NCBI RefSeq assembly: GCF_963664915.1 | Contig: NZ_OY761810.1 | Span: 2,060,661-2,124,660, forward strand | Length of the DNA stretch: 64,000 bases | DNA from: an uncultured Caproiciproducens sp. | GTDB taxonomy: Bacteria > Bacillota > Clostridia > Oscillospirales > Acutalibacteraceae | Reading direction: 5' to 3' | In this document: piece after piece, positions 51,560-60,135 of the stretch | How positions within the stretch are numbered: position 1 is the first letter of the stretch | Layout of the letters: each line of letters starts with the position of its first letter | Position numbers and translations under genes: made by a program | Notes under the pieces: model-generated | Databases searched by the model: none | Told to the model about the DNA's origin: nothing | The model's input: the letters and a program-made list of their open reading frames with translations, nothing else

Positions 51560-52102
51560 ATGACTGAACAAAAAAACAGGACCAAACGTGAAATAAACTC
51601 CCTAAGGATAAAACAAATGGTTCTGACGGGCCTTCTTTTTGCGGTAGTCCTTGTACTTTCCGTTGTAGAAAATGAGCTGCAGATTCCCGTCCCCGTTCCC
51701 GGGGTGAAACTAGGGCTTTCAAACATCGTAGTAATGTATTCCTTGTTTTTCGTGGAAAAGAAGGAAGCGCTGCTGTTGGCGGTGTTAAAATCACTGTTTG
51801 TTTTTTTGACCAGAGGCGCGGTCGCATCTCTTTTAAGTCTTTGCGGAGGACTTCTTTCCGTTTTAACTATGATCGTATTTTTGCTTATTTTTAAGGAAAA
51901 AATATCTTATCTGATGATTAGTATTCTAGGTGCAGTCTTTCACAATGTTGGACAGATCATTGCGATTTCCATTTTATATACAAACATGTTTTTATGGGCT
52001 TATTCCCCTGTCCTGTTGATTTCAGGGATCATAGCGGGGGCAGCAACGTCCACACTACTCAAGGTTACTCTGCCGGCTTTAAAAAAGATCGGTTTTAAGT
52101 AA
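51560..52102 (+). CDS. eetB: Gx transporter family / heptaprenyl synthase component I-like membrane protein (EetB-like)
   Basis: ATG 51560 has GAGGG upstream and gives 180 residues. The longer frame from TTG 51539 has no better site. There are about five helices, including VLTGLLFAVVLVLSVVENELQIPVPVPGVKLGLSN. This is the family pattern of Gx transporters (PF07456), which resemble ECF S-components. In the Listeria locus EetB pairs with EetA in electron export. The function is inferred from synteny. Confidence 0.82.
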   Translation: MTEQKNRTKREINSLRIKQMVLTGLLFAVVLVLSVVENELQIPVPVPGVKLGLSNIVVMYSLFFVEKKEALLLAVLKSLFVFLTRGAVASLLSLCGGLLSVLTMIVFLLIFKEKISYLMISILGAVFHNVGQIIAISILYTNMFLWAYSPVLLISGIIAGAATSTLLKVTLPALKKIGFK

Positions 52103-52127
52103 TAAAATTTAAAAATAGGAGAGAAAT

Positions 52128-53168
52128 ATGAAAAAAACATTAGCAGTAATTATGGCCGCGGCAATTTCAGTATTCAGTTTTGCCGGATGCGGTTCAACTA
52201 CCGCTGCAAGCTCTGCAGCCGCAGCATCATCCGCCGCTGCTTCCGGTACAGTAAAAACCGGGTTGGGCGTGGTATCGTCTGTTGCGTCTTCTACTGCAGT
52301 AAAAGATGGGAAAGGAACGGCTGTTGCGGATGTGACTGCTGTTGCCGTTACAGTTGGCTCAGACGGTAAAATTTTGAAATGTTCTATCGACGGTATCCGT
52401 GCGGACGTCGAGTTTTCCGACAAGGGAAAGCTTTTAACACCTGCGACCACTGTTTTCAAGAGCAAAAATGAACTTGGTGAAGCATACGGCGTGAAAAAGG
52501 TTTCTAAGATTGGCAAAGAATGGAACGAGCAGGCCGACGCATTTGCAAAGTACGTTGTTGGTAAGACAGCGGACGAAGTAAAGGGCATTGCTGTCAGCAG
52601 CGAAGGAAAGGCAACAGCTTCCGAGCTGACTGCTTCCGTTACGATTCATGTGGGGGATTTCATTACTGCTGTTCAAAAAGCAGTCAACAATGCACAGGAT
52701 ATCGGCGCAAAAGCGGATGATAAACTTGGACTGGGCATTGAATCTTCCGGTGAACAATCCGCAGATGCCGGCGAAAAAGACGGTGTTGCGCAGGTTTACT
52801 CTTATTTCACAGCATCTACGTTCAGCGCGGACGGCAAAATCACAAGCAGTGTGATTGATGCCACACAGAACAAGGTCACCTTTGACAAGACAGGCAAAAT
52901 TACATCCGATGTGAAAGCAGAGCAGAAGTCAAAGGACGAACTTGGCGATGCTTACGGCATGAAGAAAGCTTCTAAGATTGGCAAAGAATGGAACGAAGAA
53001 GCCGCTGCATTTGCCAAATATGTCGTTGGTAAGACTGTTGCTGAGGTAAAAGGAATTGCCATTAACAGTGAAGGCGAATCTACGGATAAAGAACTGACCG
53101 CTTCCGTGACAATCTCCATCAGCGATTTTATGAAGATCCTTGACAAAGCGGCAACCAACGCGAAATAA
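52128..53168 (+). CDS. Duplicated-domain lipoprotein of the electron-transfer locus
   Basis: The 346-residue protein has a lipoprotein signal (FSFAGCGST) and a Ser/Ala linker. Two tandem ~140-residue repeats follow. Each holds K-[NK]-ELG-[ED]-AYG-[VM]-KK, SKIGKEWNE, AFAKYVVGKT-[AV]-[DA]-EVKGIA and ELTASVTI. It occupies the position of Listeria PplA, the lipoprotein modified with FMN by ApbE. However, I see no canonical Dxx[ST]GAT motif. The site where it would fall reads T-A-S-V-T in both repeats. It may be a related electron carrier or a non-flavinylated partner. Confidence 0.75.
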   Translation: MKKTLAVIMAAAISVFSFAGCGSTTAASSAAAASSAAASGTVKTGLGVVSSVASSTAVKDGKGTAVADVTAVAVTVGSDGKILKCSIDGIRADVEFSDKGKLLTPATTVFKSKNELGEAYGVKKVSKIGKEWNEQADAFAKYVVGKTADEVKGIAVSSEGKATASELTASVTIHVGDFITAVQKAVNNAQDIGAKADDKLGLGIESSGEQSADAGEKDGVAQVYSYFTASTFSADGKITSSVIDATQNKVTFDKTGKITSDVKAEQKSKDELGDAYGMKKASKIGKEWNEEAAAFAKYVVGKTVAEVKGIAINSEGESTDKELTASVTISISDFMKILDKAATNAK

Positions 53169-53194
53169 TCAGAAGCAAATTTACGAGTATTCAC

Positions 53195-53228
53195 GAGAGG
53201 TAGATTGATTTCTACCTCTCCATTTTTT
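53195..53228 (+). terminator. Strong terminator between lipoprotein and apbE
   Basis: A perfect 10-bp stem (53195-53204 with 53211-53220) with TTGATT loop, then CA and six T's (53223-53228), 12 bases before the apbE start. It should make the lipoprotein more abundant than downstream products if no internal promoter exists. Confidence 0.88.
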
Positions 53229-53239
53229 GAGGTGGGAAA

Positions 53240-54286
53240 TTGGTTAAAAAACTGATTGCGATGATTCTTGCTTTGACGCTGATTTTTCAGCTTCCGGCCT
53301 GTAATACAAATAAAAAAACGCGTTATGAAGCTCAATTTTTACAGCTTTTTGATACAATGACCGAAATTGTGGCTTATACTGAAACCAAAGAAGAGTTTAC
53401 AAACCTTTCCAATTTGATTTATAATAATCTAAAGGTTTATCACGAGCTTTATGATATTTATGATGATTACCCCGGAATCAACAATATCAAAACAATCAAT
53501 GACAATGCAGGGAAGAAACCGGTCAAGGTAGACAAAAAGATTATAGATCTGCTGCTCTTTGCCAAAAATGAAAGCAGAGATGAGAAGCCTGTCTTCAATA
53601 TTGCGCTGGGTTCCGTTTTAAAAATATGGCATCAATACAGAGAAGCGGGAATTGATGATCCGGAAAGTGCTGCCCTGCCGCCCATGGCCGACCTGAAAGC
53701 GGCCATGCAGCATACGGATATCAATAAAGTTATCATTGATGAAAAAGCTTCCACAGTATATCTTGAGGATCCGAAAATGAGCCTTGATGTGGGCGCTGCT
53801 GCCAAAGGCTACGCCACGGAGCAGGTTGCCCAAATCGCAATAGCAAAAGGATACAAATCTGCCTTGCTCAGCGTCGGCGGCAATGTGCGGGCGATCGGCG
53901 ACAAGGGTGTGAACAGCGAACAGTGGAATGTAGGAATTCAAAACCCGGATTCGGAAAGCAATAAAAAATCTCTTTGCACAGTGAATCTGACCAATCAATC
54001 CGTAGTGACCAGCGGAATTTATGAACGGTATTATACCGTTGACGGGAAGAACTATCACCATATTATTGATCCGAAAACACTGATGCCGTCCACTTATTTT
54101 AAAGCTGTTACCATTATCACCCAAAATTCCGGAATGGCGGACGCGCTTTCCACCATTGTTTTCAACATGCCTTACGAACAGGGGCTGGCGTATATCAGAA
54201 CCCTTCCGGATACGCAAGCGCTTTGGGTATTACCGGACAATTCAATTAAATACAGCGACCATTTTCAGAAATACATCAAGAAGTAA
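53240..54286 (+). CDS. apbE: FAD:protein FMN transferase (ApbE), lipoprotein form
   Basis: The start is TTG 53240 after GAGGTGG. The 348-residue protein has a lipobox (LIFQLPACNT), placing it outside the membrane. The ApbE core motifs are present: MSLDVGAAAKGYATE, SVGGNVRAIG, TSGIYERYY, HHIIDPKTLMP and the magnesium-site region NSGMADALSTIVFN. It moves FMN from FAD onto a Ser/Thr in a Dxx[ST]GAT-type site of an exported protein. In this locus the NADH dehydrogenase loop (T497, T526) is the only visible match. Confidence 0.94.
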   Translation: MVKKLIAMILALTLIFQLPACNTNKKTRYEAQFLQLFDTMTEIVAYTETKEEFTNLSNLIYNNLKVYHELYDIYDDYPGINNIKTINDNAGKKPVKVDKKIIDLLLFAKNESRDEKPVFNIALGSVLKIWHQYREAGIDDPESAALPPMADLKAAMQHTDINKVIIDEKASTVYLEDPKMSLDVGAAAKGYATEQVAQIAIAKGYKSALLSVGGNVRAIGDKGVNSEQWNVGIQNPDSESNKKSLCTVNLTNQSVVTSGIYERYYTVDGKNYHHIIDPKTLMPSTYFKAVTIITQNSGMADALSTIVFNMPYEQGLAYIRTLPDTQALWVLPDNSIKYSDHFQKYIKK

Positions 54287-54310
54287 GATTCATGAATGAG
54301 GAATGCGCAA

Positions 54311-56011
54311 ATGGCATATAAAAACCTTCAAAGTTTTATTAAGAAACTGGAAACATGCGGAGAGTTAAAAACGATCGATGCACCTGTGTCACCGGAGCTG
54401 GAAATTACGGAGATAACCGACCGTGTTTCCAAAGCCTATGGCCCGGCACTGCTGTTCCGGAATGTAGACGGCTCAAAATATCCTGTCCTGATGAACGCTC
54501 TGGGCAGCTACTCCAGAATGAGTATGGGTCTGGGCGTGGAAAAGCTGGATGATGTTGCTGCCGAAATTCAAAAATATTTGAATGTGGCCAGTGATTTGTC
54601 TTTTTCCGGACTTGCGAAAAGCATCCCCCTTTTGTTCCCTCTGCTCAGCGTATTCCCCCGGCGGAGCAAATTCAGGGGGGAATGCCAGCAGGTAATTGAA
54701 AGGTTCGTGGATTTATTCACGCTGCCCGTGCTGAAATGCTGGCCGCAGGATGCGGGGCAGTTTATTACGCTTCCCATTGTTTTTACGAAGGATCTAAAAA
54801 CAAAAAGGCAGAATGCCGGAATGTACCGTTTGCAGATTCTTGACAGCACCAGTACTGCGATGCACTGGCATAAGCACAAGGATGGCTCCGAAATCTACAG
54901 GAGCTATGCGGAACAAAAGCTGAAAATGCCTGTTTCGGTCGCGCTGGGGTGCGACCCTGCCATTATCTATGCGGCTACTGCGCCTCTGCCGAAAATGCTG
55001 GATGAAATGATGCTGGCCGGATGGCTGCGCAAATCGAGAGTGAAAATGGTCAAGTGCATTACAAATGATATTTATGTTCCCGCAAGTGCGGAATTTGTGC
55101 TGGAAGGCTATGTTGATCCGACGGAAGAACTTGTGTTGGAAGGCCCTTTCGGCGATCATACGGGCTACTATTCCCTTGCCGACTATTATCCCAGATTTCA
55201 TGTGACCTGTATTACGCATAAAAGAAATGCGGTCTATCCGGCGACGGTCGTGGGAAAGCCCCCGATGGAAGACTGCTACATGGCAAAAGCGACAGAGCGC
55301 ATTTTTCTGCCGCTACTGCGCATGCAGATTCCGGAGCTGGTGGATTTGAATTTGCCGCTGGAAGGTGTATTTCACAACTGCGCGATTCTTTCTGTCAAAA
55401 ATAAATATCCAGGTTGTGCGCGCAAGGTTATGAATGCGGTTTGGGGCATGGGGCAGATGATGTACACGAAATTGATTATTACTGTGGATGAATCTGTGAA
55501 TGTGCAGAACTTAGCGGAAGTTCGGGATGCGGTGCTCAAGAATGTCTACGGAACACAAAGTCTGCTGTTTTCGGAAGGCCCGCTGGACGCACTGGACCAT
55601 TCTTCGAATAAAGCGCTGTATGGAAGCAGATTGGGTGTTGATGCAACAGACACCGCAAACGGATTGGATGACGAAATTACAAATACTTTTAAAATACTGC
55701 GCATTCATAAGGATCGTCCGTGGAAGGGCAGGGAAATCGTTGAAAATTATCTTTGGAAGAACCCGGATAAATTTGTGATTGTTGTGGATGAAGATGTGGA
55801 TACAAGGAACCTTTCAACCGTAATGTGGAAGGTGTTCAATAATATTGATGCAAAAAGGGACATTGCGGTCATCGACTTTAAAATTGGGATAGACGCTACT
55901 AAAAAATGGAAGCAGGAAGGCTTGACGCGGGATTGGCCGGATGATATTGTCATGACGAATGCTATGAAGAAACAGGTCGATAAAAGGTGGAACGAATATG
56001 GGATTGACTAA
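54311..56011 (+). CDS. ubiD: UbiD-family prenylated-FMN-dependent decarboxylase
   Basis: ATG 54311 has GAGGAA at good distance and begins MAYKNLQSFIKKLE, the usual UbiD start. An ATG at 54296 lacks such a site. The 566-residue protein has the family motifs YRLQILDSTSTAMHWHKHKDGS and LEGPFGDHTGYYS. These enzymes decarboxylate (prenylated) hydroxybenzoate or naphthoate in ubiquinone or futalosine-type menaquinone synthesis, using cofactor made by UbiX. It overlaps ubiA by 14 bases. Confidence 0.93.
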   Translation: MAYKNLQSFIKKLETCGELKTIDAPVSPELEITEITDRVSKAYGPALLFRNVDGSKYPVLMNALGSYSRMSMGLGVEKLDDVAAEIQKYLNVASDLSFSGLAKSIPLLFPLLSVFPRRSKFRGECQQVIERFVDLFTLPVLKCWPQDAGQFITLPIVFTKDLKTKRQNAGMYRLQILDSTSTAMHWHKHKDGSEIYRSYAEQKLKMPVSVALGCDPAIIYAATAPLPKMLDEMMLAGWLRKSRVKMVKCITNDIYVPASAEFVLEGYVDPTEELVLEGPFGDHTGYYSLADYYPRFHVTCITHKRNAVYPATVVGKPPMEDCYMAKATERIFLPLLRMQIPELVDLNLPLEGVFHNCAILSVKNKYPGCARKVMNAVWGMGQMMYTKLIITVDESVNVQNLAEVRDAVLKNVYGTQSLLFSEGPLDALDHSSNKALYGSRLGVDATDTANGLDDEITNTFKILRIHKDRPWKGREIVENYLWKNPDKFVIVVDEDVDTRNLSTVMWKVFNNIDAKRDIAVIDFKIGIDATKKWKQEGLTRDWPDDIVMTNAMKKQVDKRWNEYGID

Positions 56012-56867
56012 AATTTTCATTAAGATTCAATCATACGGCAAGTTGGTCATGTTCTCGCATACAATTTTTTCTTTCAGCTTTGCTTTGGTGTCCATGGTGC
56101 TGGCTGCAAAAGGGCTTCCGCGTATCTCCACTGTCATCTGGATTATAGTCTGCTTTATGGGCGCGCGTACCGGCGCGAATGCAATTAACCGTGTGATCGA
56201 CGCGAAGATCGACGCGAAAAATCCGCGTACAGCCGGCCGTCAGATTCCAAAAGGGGAAATGCAAGAGAGTGAAGTCGTTGTTTTTACGGCAATTTGTTTT
56301 CTTATCATGCTGTTTGGGGCGTACCGGCTGAACTGGGTCTGCTTTGCCCTGTCGCCGGTCGCGCTGTTTCTGCTGATTATCTATTCCTACTGCAAGCGGT
56401 TCACTTATTTATGCCATTTGATTTTGGGCGTCACCTGCGCCTGCGCGCCGGTCGGCGCATGGCTTGCTGTTACAGGAAAGTTTGCGCTTGTTCCGCTCTT
56501 CATGGGCGCCGCCAATACATTGTGGGTTGCCGGGTTTGATATTATCTACGGTTCGCAGGATTATGACTTTGACAAAGCGAACGGTCTGCACTCCATTCCG
56601 GTGAAATTCGGTGTTAAAAACGCTTTGCTCATCGCCATGATGTTTCATATGATTACCTTGATTTGCATGATCATGATCGGGATTCTTGTGCCTCAGTTCG
56701 GGGTGATTTATTATCTGGGGTTGGCTGTCATCGCCGCCCTGTTTGTTGCGGAGTACCGCATGGTATCTCCCGCAAACCTGACCAATGTCAATATAGCGTC
56801 CTACAGCGTAAATCAGCTTGTCAGCCTTGTTCTGCTGGCGTTTGGTTTGCTGGATGCTTTTATTTAG
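55998..56867 (+). CDS. ubiA: UbiA-family aromatic prenyltransferase (MqnP/UbiA-like)
   Basis: The 289-residue protein has about nine helices. The two aspartate motifs are NAINRVIDAKIDAKNPRTAGR and DIIYGSQDYDFDKANGLHSIP. It attaches a polyprenyl tail to an aromatic ring in the membrane. The first motif resembles MqnP of the futalosine pathway and UbiA rather than MenA. Tail donor would come from the polyprenyl synthase at 50026. It lies between ubiD and ubiX. Confidence 0.92.
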   Translation: MGLTKIFIKIQSYGKLVMFSHTIFSFSFALVSMVLAAKGLPRISTVIWIIVCFMGARTGANAINRVIDAKIDAKNPRTAGRQIPKGEMQESEVVVFTAICFLIMLFGAYRLNWVCFALSPVALFLLIIYSYCKRFTYLCHLILGVTCACAPVGAWLAVTGKFALVPLFMGAANTLWVAGFDIIYGSQDYDFDKANGLHSIPVKFGVKNALLIAMMFHMITLICMIMIGILVPQFGVIYYLGLAVIAALFVAEYRMVSPANLTNVNIASYSVNQLVSLVLLAFGLLDAFI

Positions 56868-56880
56868 GGAAAGGCATAAA

Positions 56881-57468
56881 ATGAAAAAAATAATCGTAGG
56901 AATCACAGGAGCGAGCGGAAGCGCGTATTTTTTGCGCGTGATGGAAGTTTTATCTCGGCAGGAACTGGAAATTCACCTGATTGCTTCCGAGCATGGCCGA
57001 AAAGTTCTGGCTTATGAAACCGGAGTGAATTTGGAAGATCAGACGCAGCTTTGGAATAAAAACAGAGCCGATATTATTTTGGAAGACAACGAGAACCTGT
57101 TTTCGCCTGTCGCAAGCGGATCTTACCGCTGTGATGCTATGGTGATTCTTCCGTGTTCCATGTCCACAGTGGCTGAAATCGCAGGAGGCATCACCAAAAC
57201 GCTCCTGACACGGGCTGCCGACGTCATGATCAAAGAAAAGCGCAGACTGGTGCTGGTTCCAAGGGAGACGCCTTTGTCCACTGTTCATTTAAAAAGAATG
57301 CTTGAACTGTCACAGCTTGGCGTAACCATTTTACCCGCTATGCCGGGATTTTACGGTCATCCTGAAACGGTCGATGAGATCATCAGCTTTGTTGCGGGCA
57401 AGGTTTTGGACAGTCTTGAAATAGAAAATGATTGCTATCGAAGGTGGGAAGGAACACATGAAAAATAG
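56881..57468 (+). CDS. ubiX: Flavin prenyltransferase UbiX
   Basis: ATG 56881 gives 195 residues, the UbiX size. A longer frame from 56818 runs into the ubiA gene. It begins with the FMN-binding IVGITGASGSAYFLRV and carries PCSMSTVAEIAGGITKTLLTRAADVMIKE and VPRETPLSTVHLKRM. It makes prenylated FMN, the cofactor that UbiD needs. The UbiD-UbiA-UbiX order gives prenylation plus decarboxylation of a quinone precursor. Confidence 0.95.
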   Translation: MKKIIVGITGASGSAYFLRVMEVLSRQELEIHLIASEHGRKVLAYETGVNLEDQTQLWNKNRADIILEDNENLFSPVASGSYRCDAMVILPCSMSTVAEIAGGITKTLLTRAADVMIKEKRRLVLVPRETPLSTVHLKRMLELSQLGVTILPAMPGFYGHPETVDEIISFVAGKVLDSLEIENDCYRRWEGTHEK

Positions 57469-58414
57469 AATAATTCTTGCTTTGTTTTTTTGCTTATTGA
57501 TTTTTTCATCAGGCTGCGCGCCGCAGAGTGCTGTGAGCAGCTCGGCGGGCGGTTCGGAAGAACCTATTATCCGAATTGGAATGATGTCTTCTTCGGATGT
57601 AATTCCGTTCGTTCTGATTAATGAAAACGGGCTTGCCGACAAATATAAGTTCCTGTTGGATCTGGAAGTGTTTGCTTCTGCCAAGGACAGGGACGCTGCT
57701 TTGCAGGCCGGGGAACTGGATGGCGTGCTGACGGATTATATTGGCGTGTGCATGTACCAGAATGCCGGATTCGACGTAAAGATTACCGGAATTACCGACG
57801 GGGACTATATACTGGTTGCAGGGAAAAATACGGGCATCAAAAATATCAGCCAGATTAAAGGGAAGAGCATTGCAATTTCCGAGAAAACGCTGATCGAATA
57901 TACGCTGGAAGACATTTTAACCAATAATAAAATGACCGATAATGATGTGGTGAAAGAAGTAGTCCCCAAAATTCCAGACCGTCTTGAACTGCTTCGAAAC
58001 AACAAAATTGACCTTGGGCTGCTGCCGGAGCCTTTTGCAACCCTTGCACTGAATGACGGTGCCGTCTCTCTGGGCAGCGCGAATCAGTTCGGGCTGTACC
58101 CGGCGGTTTCCGCGTTCTCACAGACTGCGCTGGACAGCAAGTCCGATGCGATTCATAATCTGTATAAAGCCTATAATGAAGCCGTTGATTACATGAATCA
58201 CACAGATATCCGCAAATATGAGAAAACAGTGATTAAGGCCGTGGGATATCCCGAAGAGATGGTCGGCAAAATAACGGTGAAACAGTTCAGAACCAGCAAG
58301 CTTCCCACAAAACAGGAAGTCGAAGCCGCCATTCAATGGGCGAGCAAAAAAGGCCTCTGTAAGCCGACGCTGCAATACGGCCAGATGGTGTATGATGTTT
58401 ATTCCAGATCATAA
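57458..58414 (+). CDS. ABC importer substrate-binding lipoprotein (NMT1/SsuA-like)
   Basis: ATG 57458 has GGAAGG upstream and gives 318 residues. An ATG at 57428 would extend further into ubiX. A lipoprotein signal (LIFSSGCAPQ) precedes an NMT1/SsuA-type binding domain: IGMMSSSDVIPFVLINENGL, AGELDGVLTDYIG, and LLPEPFATLALND. Relatives bind nitrate, sulfonates, thiamine precursors and aromatic acids. Its position after the quinone genes suggests uptake of a ring precursor or of a flavin/thiamine-type cofactor, which is inference only. Confidence 0.85.
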   Translation: MKNRIILALFFCLLIFSSGCAPQSAVSSSAGGSEEPIIRIGMMSSSDVIPFVLINENGLADKYKFLLDLEVFASAKDRDAALQAGELDGVLTDYIGVCMYQNAGFDVKITGITDGDYILVAGKNTGIKNISQIKGKSIAISEKTLIEYTLEDILTNNKMTDNDVVKEVVPKIPDRLELLRNNKIDLGLLPEPFATLALNDGAVSLGSANQFGLYPAVSAFSQTALDSKSDAIHNLYKAYNEAVDYMNHTDIRKYEKTVIKAVGYPEEMVGKITVKQFRTSKLPTKQEVEAAIQWASKKGLCKPTLQYGQMVYDVYSRS

Positions 58415-58426
58415 CGGCAGAATCCC

Positions 58427-59230
58427 ATGGAGAACAAAATGCTTGTAATAGATCATTTATCGATCAGCTATAAAACGAAAAAGGGGAGAATCCCCGTCAT
58501 TGATGAACTCTCCCTGCAAATTGAACACGGGGAGGTTCTTGCGGTTTTGGGCCCTTCCGGCTGCGGCAAGTCAACGCTGATCAATGCTTTGGCGGGAATG
58601 CTTCCCATCGGCAGCGGCACGGTGGACTACACAAAAGAGAATTTCAAACATACTCTGAATCCTAAAACGCATAAAATCGGAGTGATTCCCCAAAACTGCG
58701 GGCTGCTGCCATGGAAAACAGTCAGGGAAAACTGCCTTCTTCCGCTGAAGCTCCGCGGGGAACCGGACACTGAGGAACGCAGGCAGGAAATAGCCGGTAT
58801 TTATGAGGCTTTGGATGTTTCGCAGCTGCTTCAAAGATATCCTGCGCAGCTGAGCGGCGGGCAGGTTCAGCGCGCGGCGCTCGCAAGGGCGTTTATTTTT
58901 CATCCGGACTTGCTGCTGATGGATGAACCCTTTTCCGCTTTAGACGCCATTACCCGTCAGGACGCGCGGGAACTGTTCCTGAAAATATGGGATCGAAACC
59001 GGCCCACCACGATTCTGGTTACTCACAGCATTGAAGAAGCGCTGTATCTGGGCAATACCGTTGTTGTGATGGGGATTCATCACGGAGATATTCAATATCG
59101 CATGGAGAACCCCTATTTCGGGAAATCCGACCCGATATCTGTTGACTACCTTGTCGCAAAACATATCCTGCATGAGAAATTAAAACCGGATGGCGAAAGG
59201 CGGGATTCTTTTGAGCAAACTGTTGAATAA
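58427..59230 (+). CDS. ABC importer ATPase (NitT/TauT type)
   Basis: The 267-residue protein has Walker A GPSGCGKSTLI, signature LSGGQVQRAALARAF, Walker B LLMDEPFSALD and switch VTHSIEEAL. It belongs to the nitrate/sulfonate/taurine-type importer family. It lies 12 bases after the binding protein and overlaps the permease by 41 bases. Confidence 0.94.
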   Translation: MENKMLVIDHLSISYKTKKGRIPVIDELSLQIEHGEVLAVLGPSGCGKSTLINALAGMLPIGSGTVDYTKENFKHTLNPKTHKIGVIPQNCGLLPWKTVRENCLLPLKLRGEPDTEERRQEIAGIYEALDVSQLLQRYPAQLSGGQVQRAALARAFIFHPDLLLMDEPFSALDAITRQDARELFLKIWDRNRPTTILVTHSIEEALYLGNTVVVMGIHHGDIQYRMENPYFGKSDPISVDYLVAKHILHEKLKPDGERRDSFEQTVE

Positions 59231-59966
59231 ATGCTGGATTTTTTTGCAGGGCTTCCTGCTTATAAACGCAATCTGGTTTCTGGCGTTTGTTCTGATGCGC
59301 ACAACCGTGATTCCAAATCCGATTACGATTTATCAAAATTTCGGCACTGCGTTTTCAAACAATATTTTTGCACATATTCTGTTTAGTTTAAGAAGAATCG
59401 GAGCAGGTCTGGCCCTTTCGCTTTTGGTGGGAGTTCCTGTCGGGATTCTGATGGCGTATTCAGAAAGTGCGAATAAAATACTGTATCCACTTATTTATTT
59501 CAGTTATCCGATTCCAAAGACAGCACTTCTGCCGGTTGCTATGATTCTGTGGGGAATGCGGGACGGTTCAAAGGTCGCTATTATTTTTCTGATCATTGTA
59601 TTTCAAGTCATTGTTTCCGCAAGGGACAGCGTGCGCAATATTGACCCCGCAGTGTACCTTGTAACGGTAAGTGCGGGCGCAAGCCATGCACAGATCATCC
59701 GGCATATTACGCTGCCTGCAATTTTGCCTGAACTGCTCACCAGCATCCGGGTTTCGCTCGGTACCGCGGTATCTATCCTTTTTTTTGTGGAGGGATACGG
59801 AACGAAGTATGGCATGGGGTATTATATTCTGGATGCATGGTCGAGAATCGACTATATTGATATGTATATCGGGATTATCGTGATTTCCGTTGTGGGCTTT
59901 GCTTTGTTTGTCGCTATTGATTTACTTTCGGAGCTGCTGTGCAGATGGAACACACCGATCAGATAA
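59190..59966 (+). CDS. ABC importer permease (NitT/TauT type)
   Basis: About 258 residues from ATG 59190, which lacks a clear ribosome site. TTG 59211 (giving a start like LSKLLNKCWIF) is an alternative. There are about six helices, with IPNPITIYQNFGTAFS and the coupling loop VSAGASHAQIIRHITLPAILPELLTSIRVSLGT. It completes the three-gene importer at the end of the redox and quinone operon. A large terminator follows. Confidence 0.9.
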   Translation: MAKGGILLSKLLNKCWIFLQGFLLINAIWFLAFVLMRTTVIPNPITIYQNFGTAFSNNIFAHILFSLRRIGAGLALSLLVGVPVGILMAYSESANKILYPLIYFSYPIPKTALLPVAMILWGMRDGSKVAIIFLIIVFQVIVSARDSVRNIDPAVYLVTVSAGASHAQIIRHITLPAILPELLTSIRVSLGTAVSILFFVEGYGTKYGMGYYILDAWSRIDYIDMYIGIIVISVVGFALFVAIDLLSELLCRWNTPIR

Positions 59967-59988
59967 CGAATATCTACACACGAGAAAA

Positions 59989-60045
59989 AAAGAAACCTCT
60001 TTCGTTAGTCAGTGTGATCACTGAGAAAACGAAAGAGGTTTCTTT
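59989..60045 (+). terminator. Long terminator closing the redox/quinone locus
   Basis: An 18-bp stem (59989-60006 with 60028-60045) encloses a second short stem (CAGTG/CACTG). The right arm ends in TTTCTTT. Confidence 0.88.
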
Positions 60046-60135
60046 CTATGTCAAAGGGAATACGGTTTACTCCATTTGGAATCTGTTTTTAAATGATCTT
60101 GCAGACTAAAGTGTGCGGAAAGTAAATCGAAATCT

